Positions 27,118 through 33,823 are shown, numbered from the stretch's first letter. The stretch: DNA of 64,000 nt from Candidatus Thermochlorobacter aerophilus (GCA_002794105.1 PHFL01000039.1:222561-286560), one strand, 5' to 3'. Made by a program: numbers and translations. The notes: generated by a model from the letters alone, not told the origin.

Positions 27118-27855
27118 TCAGGCATTATTTGTTGTTTTGACTTCGGCAACTGTGAGTAGCGAGACGCCAAAGGGCAAACTTATGTTCGGCAACAAGACGC
27201 GCTCGCTCTTAAAAACACGGTAGAGCATATCGTTGATAAGTTTGTTTTCAGGTTTCGCATCGGAAGCGTTGCGCCGTCCTGTTAAATTTCCAACCGCGCG
27301 TATGAGTGCAATTATTGGAAATAACAGTGTATTGAAATAAGTGATATATCGCACGGTGTAGCCTGCTCTTAGCAATAAGCTGGTCAAAGATTCCTTCGTG
27401 TATCGGCGTTTGTGATGATGAATTTCATCGTGCGCGCTCCACAAAAATTGAAATGCAGGTACGGTAATCATCACGATGCCGTTTTCGCTTAAATACTGTT
27501 TAGCGATTGAAACTACCGCAAGGTCGTCTTCAATATGTTCAATCACATCTAAAAACAAAACAAGTTGAAATTTCTTGCCGTTGAAAGTTTCTTCGCCGAG
27601 CAAGCCTTGTTTGACACAGGTTAAGCCTCGCTCATGGCAGTAGTTTACAGCGACTTCAGCATGGTCTAACCCATACACGTCGTACTCGTGTTGCAGTGCT
27701 TCAAGGATAAATCCTGTGCCGCACCCAACATCCAAAACCGCCGCGCCTTTTGGCACAAATGATTTTATGACTTGTAACAGAATTTCACGCCGCGCTTGAA
27801 ACCACCAATGGTCGGTCTCGTTTTGGCGCATCTCATCGTAGAGAACTTTCTCCAT
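27118..27855 (-). CDS. Class I SAM-dependent methyltransferase
   Basis: A 245-residue methyltransferase with motif I VLDVGCGTGFILEAL and acidic motif II VYGLDHAEVAV. The N-terminus HWWFQARREILLQVI is common in sugar and lipid methyltransferases located in glycan clusters, and LFLDVIEHIEDD is motif post-II. The start overlaps the 3' end of the GT2 gene by 23 bases, so it is coupled to it. Substrate unknown; intact, although the segment around it is broken at both edges. Confidence 0.85.
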   Translation of the reverse strand: MEKVLYDEMRQNETDHWWFQARREILLQVIKSFVPKGAAVLDVGCGTGFILEALQHEYDVYGLDHAEVAVNYCHERGLTCVKQGLLGEETFNGKKFQLVLFLDVIEHIEDDLAVVSIAKQYLSENGIVMITVPAFQFLWSAHDEIHHHKRRYTKESLTSLLLRAGYTVRYITYFNTLLFPIIALIRAVGNLTGRRNASDAKPENKLINDMLYRVFKSERVLLPNISLPFGVSLLTVAEVKTTNNA

Positions 27856-28609
27856 ACTTAACGCTTATGTTTCTGCTTTTCTCCGATTGCTTGAACGCCC
27901 CATACACTCGTCGTCTGATTCGAAACAGGCTCCATAGCATTTCAATTGAATCTCGAATCGGCGAGACTCGTGAGTGTGGCGAATTTATCCAAGTTACTCC
28001 GACCTCTTCAACTGAATACCCTAAGACTTTCGCCCACAACAGGGCTTCTACATCAAATCCAAATCGTGCAGTTTCAAGTCGTTTGAAAATCTCTTTTGCC
28101 GCCTCACGCCGAAAGGCTTTGAACCCACATTGCGTATCGGAAATCCCATCAATCACCCACATGCGCACCAGCACATTGAACATTTTTCCCATTGACTCGC
28201 GATAGAACGGCTGACGTTTAAGAATGTTTGACGTTCGAGTTGCACGCGACCCAATCGCAATGTCTTTGCCTGCTTGTAGTGGCGAGAGCACTTTTGAAAT
28301 TTCCGAGAGCGGTGTTGATAAATCCGCGTCCATAAAGAGAATGTAGTCGCCCGATGCATGCTCAATCCCTGCCTTCACTGCCGCGCCTTTGCCTCGATTT
28401 TTATCAAATTCAATCAGTGTGAACCGGTGTTTGCCGTTAGAAGTTTCAAAGGCTCTGACGGCTTGGCTTGTCTTGTCAGAACTGCCATCGTTGACAACAA
28501 TCACTTCTGTTTGCTCAAAATGGTTGGGTAAAAAGTCCTGAAGTTCTTGAAGCGACGCACCAATTCGCTTTTCTTCGTTGTATGCAGGAATCACGATTGA
28601 AAGAAGCAT
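27833..28609 (-). CDS. Family 2 glycosyltransferase (dolichyl-phosphate-sugar synthase type)
   Basis: A 258-residue GT2 enzyme: LSIVIPAYNEEKRIGASLQEL at the start, VVNDGSSDKT, the DxD motif in FMDADLSTP, IAIGSRA and DTQCGFKAFRREAA. These are typical of polyprenyl-phosphate glucosyl/mannosyltransferases (ALG5/DPM1-like). It would load a sugar onto a lipid carrier for envelope glycans. No C-terminal membrane spans. It is followed by the methyltransferase (overlapping) and preceded by a dolichol kinase-like gene, a coherent lipid-linked sugar set. Confidence 0.87.
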   Translation of the reverse strand: MLLSIVIPAYNEEKRIGASLQELQDFLPNHFEQTEVIVVNDGSSDKTSQAVRAFETSNGKHRFTLIEFDKNRGKGAAVKAGIEHASGDYILFMDADLSTPLSEISKVLSPLQAGKDIAIGSRATRTSNILKRQPFYRESMGKMFNVLVRMWVIDGISDTQCGFKAFRREAAKEIFKRLETARFGFDVEALLWAKVLGYSVEEVGVTWINSPHSRVSPIRDSIEMLWSLFRIRRRVYGAFKQSEKSRNISVKYGESSLR

Positions 28610-28630
28610 TGACAGAAACGGCGAGTAAAA

Positions 28631-29158
28631 TTAGTTGAGTGAGGCGAGTTCATGTGGAATGAAGAGCATATAACAAATTAGCCCTGCCGTTGCACCTATC
28701 AGCGGAATGGAGAGGTTATCATCGACGTTCCAATTTCCGAGTCTAATAGGATAAAGTTCGGCGGCTGTTGCCGAAATCGCAATCGCAAGTCCAACCGCAG
28801 GATTCAGCCTCGGCGTTACGAACACGACCAGCAACGCAAAGAGAAAAAAGGCAATGCTTCCTTCGAGCGTTTTTGCGCCAATTTTGATTTTGCCGATTTT
28901 TCTTCCAACGAGTGCGGCGGCAGTATCAGCAAGAATAAGAATCGCAAATGCGGCAATCGCTATCACTTTCGGAAAGAGCCACACCACTAACACAGCGGCA
29001 AGCGTGACATAGGTTGCGCCGTTGAAATTGCGTTGCGTTGTATCCAACTCATGCGGGCGAAGCATCGCACCAAAATGTTTGTAGTACAAATCAGCCACAG
29101 GTTTCACAAACATCTTTGCTAAATCCACAACAAAAAATCCCAAAAACATCGGCACCAA
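28631..29158 (-). pseudogene. N-terminally truncated dolichol kinase/CTP-transferase family membrane protein
   Basis: About 175 residues with five or six membrane spans. It holds FGAMLRPHE, NFNGATYVTLAAV, ILADTAAALVGRKIGKIKIGAKTLEGS and VDDNLSIPL, the signature of the SEC59/VTE5/DGK1 family that phosphorylates polyprenols or phytol. The expected first spans with the conserved RKxxH motif are missing. The frame has only a TTG near 29158 and closes at 29200, where a rightward ORF of different origin takes over. It looks cut by a rearrangement. Confidence 0.65.
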
Positions 29159-29848
29159 AAGCCTTTTAGAAAGGTCGTTCGAAGTTTTGCGTTCTCTTTA
29201 CTCAAAATTTCAACAAAGAGAGATTTCATTAAACAGCACAAAGGAAACGAAGTTACTCTTAGAAGTTGTGCAAGGCAAAAAACCCCGGATTTTGATTGCG
29301 AGAAACTCAACGAACTCCTTAGCGATGAAAATTTCAAGCAAGGCTTTGACGGACTGGAAGCCGAATTTTTCGTTCTCTTAAATGAAATTAAAGAGTATCG
29401 CAAATCACCTTTGCTCTACGATAGGATTTATCGCCAGTCGCGAAGATTTCACTTTGATTTTCACCGAGAACGGCTTGACCCGGACGGCAAGATAATGCAG
29501 TCATTACTTGCAGTGCATGATGAAGTTGAACTAAATAGAGAGAACATTATTTGCATTTCCCACATTCACTCACATCCAAGTAACAACAACGACCTAAGCG
29601 ATTTATGCCTACATATTATACTAGACTGCAACGATGCTAAAATGATTGAGGATTTTGTCAAGAAAAAAGAGCCAGGACGCCCCCCTAACGATTCGCTTCA
29701 TGAATACGTCAAAAACGAACTCAACGTGTGGTTAAGATGCGGCATGATTAACGAAATGCCGAAAAAAAATTCTCTTCGCAAAGTGTTGCAGAAGCTTCGC
29801 ACCAACCCCCTAGTGAAAAAACATCTGCGCCGGCTCAAATCTACCTAA
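29123..29848 (+). pseudogene. Start-less element ORF of unknown function
   Basis: The frame is open from 29123 to 29848. It reads as coding from about 29200 (DFIKQHKGNEVTLRSC... PDFDCEKLNELLSDENFKQ) but has no ATG or GTG before a TTG at 29411. The protein is hydrophilic and ends in a Lys/Arg-rich tail. It contains NIICISHIHSHPSNNN, a His-rich stretch. No family recognised. It is probably the 3' part of the gene whose start survives at 26255; use of TTG 29411 would give 145 residues. A terminator follows at once. Confidence 0.5.
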
Positions 29849-29859
29849 TGCGCATCCCA

Positions 29860-29889
29860 AAAGCCGTCGTGCCCCGGCGACGGCTTTTT
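29860..29889 (+). terminator. Terminator after the start-less ORF
   Basis: A 10-bp stem (AAAGCCGTCG / CGACGGCTTT) with an 8-base loop is followed by TTC, 11 bases after the stop codon. It works in both directions by composition. The stem is nearly the same as the hairpin at 30298. Confidence 0.75.
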
Positions 29890-29890
29890 C

Positions 29891-29910
29891 AATCCACAAC
29901 AATCCACAAC
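29891..29910 (+). repeat. AATCCACAAC tandem words
   Basis: Two adjacent copies of AATCCACAAC directly follow the terminator. Related copies follow the hairpin at 30298 (about 30327-30338) and occur at 33110-33137 as ATCAATCCACAAC twice. Possible binding sites for an element-coded protein; unproven. Confidence 0.45.
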
Positions 29911-29930
29911 TACCTGAGGCGCATCCGAAA

Positions 29931-29973
29931 AATTCACCAAACGTGGGTTAATTATTTCGGATTTTGGTGAATT
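29931..29973. promoter_or_regulatory. Inverted repeat AATTCACCAAA ... TTTGGTGAATT
   Basis: A perfect 11-bp inverted repeat with a 21-base centre lies 70 bases ahead of the excisionase-like gene, in its promoter region. This is a typical place for an operator. Whether the HTH protein binds it is unknown. Confidence 0.5.
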
Positions 29974-30042
29974 AAATTTTGAACCCCCTTAACCCCCGTT
30001 CGTTTCTTTCAGCGATTTTGCAACTAAAATAAATTGAAGCAT

Positions 30043-30285
30043 ATGCATAACTACCAAACTCTCGCTCAAATCGCAAGTGAAATGCGCATTCCTATAGGGA
30101 CGCTCAAGGTGAAGCTTCACGTTGCCGCTAAGGCAGGTATAGAATTACCGCCGCGACGCCGCGTGGGGAAAAGTTACTTGTATGATGCGCACGCGTTCTC
30201 GCAGTGGCTTTGGCAAAACTCCGAGGCTTTGCGGCGCCCTTTTGAAATGAAAACTGCAACCGATGACGTGGAGAGTGGTGAGTGA
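30043..30285 (+). CDS. Excisionase-like helix-turn-helix protein
   Basis: An 80-residue protein. Residues 3-50 (YQTLAQIASEMRIPIGTLKVKLHVAAKAGIELPPRRRVGKSYLYDAHAFSQWL read in pieces) form a winged-helix/MerR-like DNA-binding unit of the kind used by excisionases and element repressors. Its size and position between integrase and replication gene fit a recombination directionality factor or copy-control regulator. ATG 30043 is chosen over an upstream TTG. It lies 94 bases before the AAA ATPase gene, with a hairpin between. Confidence 0.65.
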   Translation: MHNYQTLAQIASEMRIPIGTLKVKLHVAAKAGIELPPRRRVGKSYLYDAHAFSQWLWQNSEALRRPFEMKTATDDVESGE

Positions 30286-30297
30286 TGAAAAACAAAA

Positions 30298-30321
30298 AGC
30301 CGTCGCGCCCCAGCGACGGCT
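30298..30321. terminator. Hairpin between the HTH and ATPase genes
   Basis: A 9-bp stem (AGCCGTCGC / GCGACGGCT) with loop GCCCCA and an A-run on the left, so the T-tract is on the minus strand. Its stem and loop closely match the hairpin at 29860, and both are followed by AATCCACAAC-type words. Confidence 0.5.
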
Positions 30322-30378
30322 CAATCCAAATCCACAACATCGAACGAACAATGCAACCTTAAAACATATACGACAGTG

Positions 30379-31680
30379 ATGCAAGATAAACATCAAACGA
30401 CAAATTCTCAAAAGGCACCGATACCGCGACCTGTGCTGACTTTCGCCGACGCGGACGGCGACGTGCGCACATTTTGCCCTGCATGTGGAGAATTTGCCTT
30501 GGGGATTGACGAGGTAAATAAACAGACTATAGTCAAGTGCTCGCATTGCGGCTTTCAGGGAAATGCGAACCATTTCACGGTTCAACACCGCGACGCGATG
30601 CACACGCCCGTTGAGGCTTACCCGTTGCAAAGCCTTAACGGCACACCACAGGCACACAACGGCACAGCACCAGAGGCACAGGCGCAACCGAAATTGCAAT
30701 TGCTCTTAACGAAGCCGATTTCTTCGTGGCTTAATGAAGCAAAGGCACAGCCGCCGATTACACCTTTGTTCGATGTGTTTTGGCTTTCAGGCGAACTTGC
30801 ATTTCTGTTCGGCTCTACCAATGTCGGCAAAACAATTCTTACGGTTCAATTACTTGACGCAATAAGCAAGGGCGCAAAGGTTCAAGGCTTTGACGGCCCA
30901 AAAGAGCCGATGAAAGTTTGCCTATTTGACTTTGAATTAAGCGTGCGCCAGTTCCTGAAAAGACACAGCGATGAAAACGGCAACGTTCATCAATTTTCTG
31001 ACAATTTTTTGCGCTCTGAAATAGACCCGAACACACCACTTCCTGAGGGCATGAACTTTCAGGACTTTATTCTTGAAGAAATAGAGAGAACGATAATTGA
31101 GCACCGAATTGAAGTGGTTGCGATTGACAATCTTACGGCTCTGCTATCGAACATCACTGAAACGAAAGACGCGCTGGAACTAATGCACCGACTTCGTTTG
31201 CTAAAATTGCGCCAAAACATTTCCATGTTGGTTCTAAGCCACAGCCCGAAACGAGATTTGAGCCGACCGATAACCAAAAACGACATGGTTGGCTCGATGC
31301 ATTTGCTCAACCTATGTGATTCCGCGTTTGCGATTGGAGAGAGCATGAAAGAAACCGATGTGCGCTACCTTAAACAAGTCAAATGCCGTTCCGCTGAGTT
31401 CAAGTATGATAGTGAAAATGTGGCTGTGTTTCGGATTGTCAAACACGATAGGTTCATCGGTTTTGAGCACATCGGATTTGACGATGAGAGAGAACACTTG
31501 CGCGCCCGAACCGATGCTGAAATGAACGAGTTAGACAAAAAAATAATTGCCTTGCACCAAAGCGAACCGAATTTGAGTTTCGGAGAGATAGCGCGCCGTA
31601 TGGGAACAAATAAAATGCGCGTTAGCCGCGTGCTGAAAAAGGCAAGCAGTGGCACCTTGAACACTTCGACCCCGTTTTGA
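30379..31680 (+). CDS. Zinc-ribbon AAA ATPase with C-terminal HTH (RepA-like replication protein)
   Basis: A 433-residue protein. Residues 33-57 hold a four-cysteine zinc ribbon (CPAC...CSHC) as in primases. Residues about 135-340 form a RepA/AAA_25-type ATPase: Walker A GSTNVGKT (145-152), an FDFELS motif, and Walker B VVAIDNLTAL. A third piece (LSFGEIARRMGTNKMRVSRVLKKA) is a helix-turn-helix. This fits a hexameric helicase/initiator for the element, and the repeat array just downstream could be its origin; both points are inference. ATG 30379 is preceded by a GTG; neither has a strong ribosome binding site. Confidence 0.75.
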   Translation: MQDKHQTTNSQKAPIPRPVLTFADADGDVRTFCPACGEFALGIDEVNKQTIVKCSHCGFQGNANHFTVQHRDAMHTPVEAYPLQSLNGTPQAHNGTAPEAQAQPKLQLLLTKPISSWLNEAKAQPPITPLFDVFWLSGELAFLFGSTNVGKTILTVQLLDAISKGAKVQGFDGPKEPMKVCLFDFELSVRQFLKRHSDENGNVHQFSDNFLRSEIDPNTPLPEGMNFQDFILEEIERTIIEHRIEVVAIDNLTALLSNITETKDALELMHRLRLLKLRQNISMLVLSHSPKRDLSRPITKNDMVGSMHLLNLCDSAFAIGESMKETDVRYLKQVKCRSAEFKYDSENVAVFRIVKHDRFIGFEHIGFDDEREHLRARTDAEMNELDKKIIALHQSEPNLSFGEIARRMGTNKMRVSRVLKKASSGTLNTSTPF

Positions 31681-31776
31681 ACCGTAACAAGTGTAACACA
31701 ACCGTAACAACCGTAACAACCGTAACAACCGTTACAAGCTGTTACACCTGTTACACCTGTTACACCCGTTACACCC
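31681..31776. repeat. Word array A: GTAACA x5 then GTTACA-type x5
   Basis: GTAACA occurs at 31684, 31693, 31704, 31713 and 31722, mostly every 9 bases. The reverse-complement word (GTTAC/TGTTAC) then occurs at 31731, 31741, 31750, 31759 and 31768, again about every 9 bases. The two half-arrays could pair in several registers. It begins at the base after the ATPase stop codon. Confidence 0.8.
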
Positions 31777-31833
31777 GTTTCAATCGTTTCAATCGTTTCA
31801 CCCCCTGAAACGCGTGAAACGATTGAAACGCCA
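31777..31833. repeat. Word array B: CGTTTCAAT x3 then its complement x3
   Basis: CGTTTCAAT, CGTTTCAAT, CGTTTCA is followed by a CCCCC-containing centre and then TGAAACG, TGAAACG, ATTGAAACG. This is the same arm-and-counter-arm layout as array A with a new word and a very short loop. Confidence 0.75.
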
Positions 31834-31845
31834 AAGTCTGCACCG

Positions 31846-32262
31846 ATGCCCGAACCGACGGTAAAGCTTACGGCGAAATTTTCTTCACCCTTTTATGCTT
31901 CACCCTGCGATAAACACAACCGTAACGGAACTGAAACTCAAACCCCTGAAAAATTGGGCAAAAAGGGTGAAGAAACCGCTTCTTCACCCTTCTTCACCCT
32001 ACTTCACCCTTTTGAAATTAACACAACAGAAACTCAACCGAAACTGCAAAAGGGCGAAAAGGGTGAAGAAAAAAAGGGTGAAGAAACTGCGTTTTTTAGT
32101 TCGCCCGAACCCAGGGTTGCGCCTGAATCACAACCAACCGTTCCCGAACCGACCGTTCCCGAACCAATCAATCCCGAACCGACCCAACCTTTGCCAGTGG
32201 TGGAGCCTGAGACGACCACGACGCTGAATGCGACGCCGGAAGCTTCATGTGCTGAATCGTGA
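31846..32262 (+). CDS. Possible Pro/Glu/Thr-rich low-complexity protein overlapping array C
   Basis: An ORF of 138 residues, highly repetitive (KGEEKKGEE, PTVPEPTVPEPINPEP), with no recognised family and no clear ribosome binding site. The repetitive composition follows directly from the DNA words beneath it, so it may not be a gene at all. The last third corresponds to a 100-bp DNA repeat that recurs without an ORF at 32901. Listed for completeness. Confidence 0.2.
   Translation: MPEPTVKLTAKFSSPFYASPCDKHNRNGTETQTPEKLGKKGEETASSPFFTLLHPFEINTTETQPKLQKGEKGEEKKGEETAFFSSPEPRVAPESQPTVPEPTVPEPINPEPTQPLPVVEPETTTTLNATPEASCAES
31880..32092. repeat. Word array C: two units with TTCACCCTT / AAGGGTGAA arms
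   Basis: Unit C1 (31880-31975): two TTCACCCT words, an A/C-rich spacer containing AACACAACCG, then AAGGGTGAAGAA. Unit C2 (31981-32092): TTCACCCT at 31983, 31993 and 32003, spacer GAAATTAACACAACAG..., then AAGGGCGAA and AAGGGTGAAGAA twice. The spacer is clearly related to those of cassettes D and E. Confidence 0.75.
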
Positions 32263-32263
32263 A
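32164..32263. repeat. 100-bp direct repeat, copy 1
   Basis: Runs from CCAATCAATCCCGAACC to GCTGAATCGTGA and recurs with a dozen or so differences at 32901-33001. The shared core GACGACCACGACGCTGAATG is identical. The two copies bracket cassettes D, E and F. Confidence 0.75.
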
Positions 32264-32288
32264 GGCAAAGCCTATGCCAGTGTTTCCG

Positions 32289-32456
32289 ATGAAGCCGCGG
32301 CTTCACCCTGAGTAAAGCCCCAAAAAAATGCAGAACGGCTATGCCAGTATGCCACTTTATGCCACTTTGAAAATAACCACAACCGTAACGCAACCGCAAC
32401 GACAAAACGCTTCAAAGTGGCATAAACCAAAGTGGCATAACGCTTGTGCCAGTTTG
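32289..32456. repeat. Repeat cassette D (word TATGCCACTTTG)
   Basis: Layout: 50-bp left flank (32289-32338, ATGAAGCCGCGG...GCAGAACGG), left words (TATGCCACTTT at 32348 and 32358), a 44-base A/C-rich spacer, right words CAAAGTGGCATA at 32413 and 32428 (exact reverse complement of the left word, period 15), and right flank AACGCTTGTGCCAGTTTG (32439-32456). Both flanks are identical in cassette E. No ORF fits it. Confidence 0.85.
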
Positions 32457-32485
32457 GAACCGACCGTTCTGCATCCAGTGCATCC

Positions 32486-32653
32486 ATGAAGCCGCGGCTT
32501 CACCCTGAGTAAAGCCCCAAAAAAATGCAGAACGGTTGTGACAGTGTGACAGTTGTGACAGTGTGGAAAATGAACACAACCGAAACACAACCTAAACCGC
32601 AAAACGCTTCACACTGTCACAAACCACACTGTCACAACGCTTGTGCCAGTTTG
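32486..32653. repeat. Repeat cassette E (word TGTGACAGTGTG)
   Basis: Same layout and length as D: identical 50-bp left flank (32486-32535), left words TGTGACAGTGTG at 32537 and 32554 plus a partial one between, a related spacer, right words CACACTGTCACA at 32610 and 32625 (period 15), and an identical right flank (32636-32653). Relative to D the 12-base word differs at four positions in every copy, and the reverse-complement copies differ at the matching four. Confidence 0.85.
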
Positions 32654-32679
32654 AGGGCTACTCAGTCAATGAAGCCGCA

Positions 32680-32706
32680 ATGAAGCCGCGCGGCTTCACC
32701 CTGAGT
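32680..32706. repeat. Partial third copy of the cassette left flank
   Basis: ATGAAGCCGCGCGGCTTCAC then CCTGAGT repeats the start of the D/E flank with a 2-base insertion, 26 bases after cassette E ends. It leads into GAAGCCGCGGACGCC instead of a word array, and is followed by array F. Confidence 0.65.
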
Positions 32707-32765
32707 GAAGCCGCGGACGCCTTGACAAAGCCTTCACGCACAACCATGCAGCCACGCACCAAAGC

Positions 32766-32876
32766 AAATTGACTTCTATTGACTTTCCCTTTACTTTCAA
32801 TTTACTTTCCATTGACTAACCTTGACTTTCGCTTGACTTTCCCTTTACTAACATTTGACCGCTTGTTTACTTTCAG
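32766..32876. repeat. Word array F: TTGACTTTC / TTTACTTTC words
   Basis: About ten words of the form TTGACTTTCC, TTTACTTTC or TTGACTAAC in one orientation within 110 bases. Unlike A to E no reverse-complement arm follows, so it looks like half of a cassette. Confidence 0.65.
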
Positions 32877-32900
32877 GACGGCGCCAAACCAACTGCTTGA

Positions 32901-33001
32901 CCAATCAATCCCGAACCGACCCAACCCCGGTGCCAGTGGCAAAGCCTGAGACGACCACGACGCTGAATGCGGCGCAGGAAGCACGATGTGCTGAATCGTG
33001 A
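32901..33001. repeat. 100-bp direct repeat, copy 2
   Basis: Second copy of the 32164-32263 repeat, with CGGTGCCAGTGGCAAAG replacing TTGCCAGTGGTGGAG and other small changes. It carries no open frame, which argues that the repeat is kept as DNA or RNA and not as protein. Confidence 0.75.
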
Positions 33002-33212
33002 GAATGCCAGCGGCTTAGCGACAATGCCAGCGCAAGCAAAGCCCGTGATGCGCGCCGCGTGCCCTGCATGATGCCCGGTGCCAACGATGCGGACAACGAT
33101 GCGGAATGCAATCAATCCACAACAATCAATCCACAACGCAATGCCCCGAACGACCGCATCGGTAAGCCCTGAATGGATGCCAGTGCCCTGAAAATGCCCC
33201 TTGCATGTCAAA

Positions 33213-33234
33213 AACGCCACAAAAAACGCCACAA
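33213..33234 (+). repeat. Two AACGCCACAA words near attR
   Basis: AACGCCACAA at 33213-33222 and 33225-33234, same orientation as the six copies at the integrase end and 49 bases from the attR repeat. Probable arm-type integrase sites. Confidence 0.7.
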
Positions 33235-33289
33235 AGTAGGCTTTTTGAGACCAAAAATCTTCGTTTTTGAGCGAAAAACGAAGGTTTTG

Positions 33290-33362
<73 letters not shown>

Positions 33363-33386
33363 AAAAACTTTTTGCTCTGCCAGCGC

Positions 33387-33761
33387 TCATTTGCCAGAGT
33401 CATTTGCTGGCGCAACATTACCTTTTGGTAAGCTACTAGATGAAGGTAGCGACGGCAAAACTGGTGCAGTCTTCGGCGCATTCTTCTGAATGATGCTTTC
33501 CGAAGGCTGGTCGTCTTTGCCCAAGCGGGTGGTAAATTCTGCTACCACGCATAACAGCATGAAGATTACGGCAAGGTATGTGGTTGTACGGCTCAAAATG
33601 TCCGCCGTGCGTCGCACGCCTAACATTTGCGCCGCTCCCATCCCTATGCCAAACGCACTGGCTAACCCCGACCCTTTGCTGCTTTGCAGAAGAACGACTA
33701 AAATCAATAAAATTGAAACAATAATCGTAAGACTAACAACAATGATATGCGCTGTATGCAT
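33387..33761 (-). CDS. secG: Preprotein translocase subunit SecG
   Basis: A 124-residue membrane protein of the SecYEG channel. It has two membrane spans (about 5-25 and 55-72) joined by the SecG loop LLQSSKGSGLASAFGIGMGAAQMLGVRRTADIL, then a Pro/Ser-rich tail longer than in E. coli-type SecG but usual in Chlorobi/Bacteroidota. It is on the same strand as the tRNA-Lys gene just downstream. Confidence 0.93.
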   Translation of the reverse strand: MHTAHIIVVSLTIIVSILLILVVLLQSSKGSGLASAFGIGMGAAQMLGVRRTADILSRTTTYLAVIFMLLCVVAEFTTRLGKDDQPSESIIQKNAPKTAPVLPSLPSSSSLPKGNVAPANDSGK

Positions 33762-33823
33762 GTTCTCACTCGATTTTTAGAGACAAAATTTAATAAGCAA
33801 ACTTAAATTTGTCAAAAGCTCGT

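Noticed and set aside
29411..29848. Active JAMM/RadC metalloprotease
   Set aside because: HSHP is present, but the Ser-x2-Asp part is not at the required spacing and no upstream Glu motif is clear.
31846..32262. A genuine secreted Pro-rich protein
   Set aside because: No signal peptide or ribosome binding site; its repeats mirror the DNA words, and the same DNA repeat recurs without an ORF at 32.9 kb. Kept only at low confidence.
32289..32653. Integron gene cassettes with attC sites
   Set aside because: No RYYYAAC/GTTRRRY pairs in attC arrangement, no ORFs in the cassettes, and the integrase lacks the integron-specific insert.
31681..33140. CRISPR array
   Set aside because: The repeated parts are 9-12-base words at 9-15-base spacing in both orientations; there are no 20-40-base repeats with unique spacers and no cas genes.
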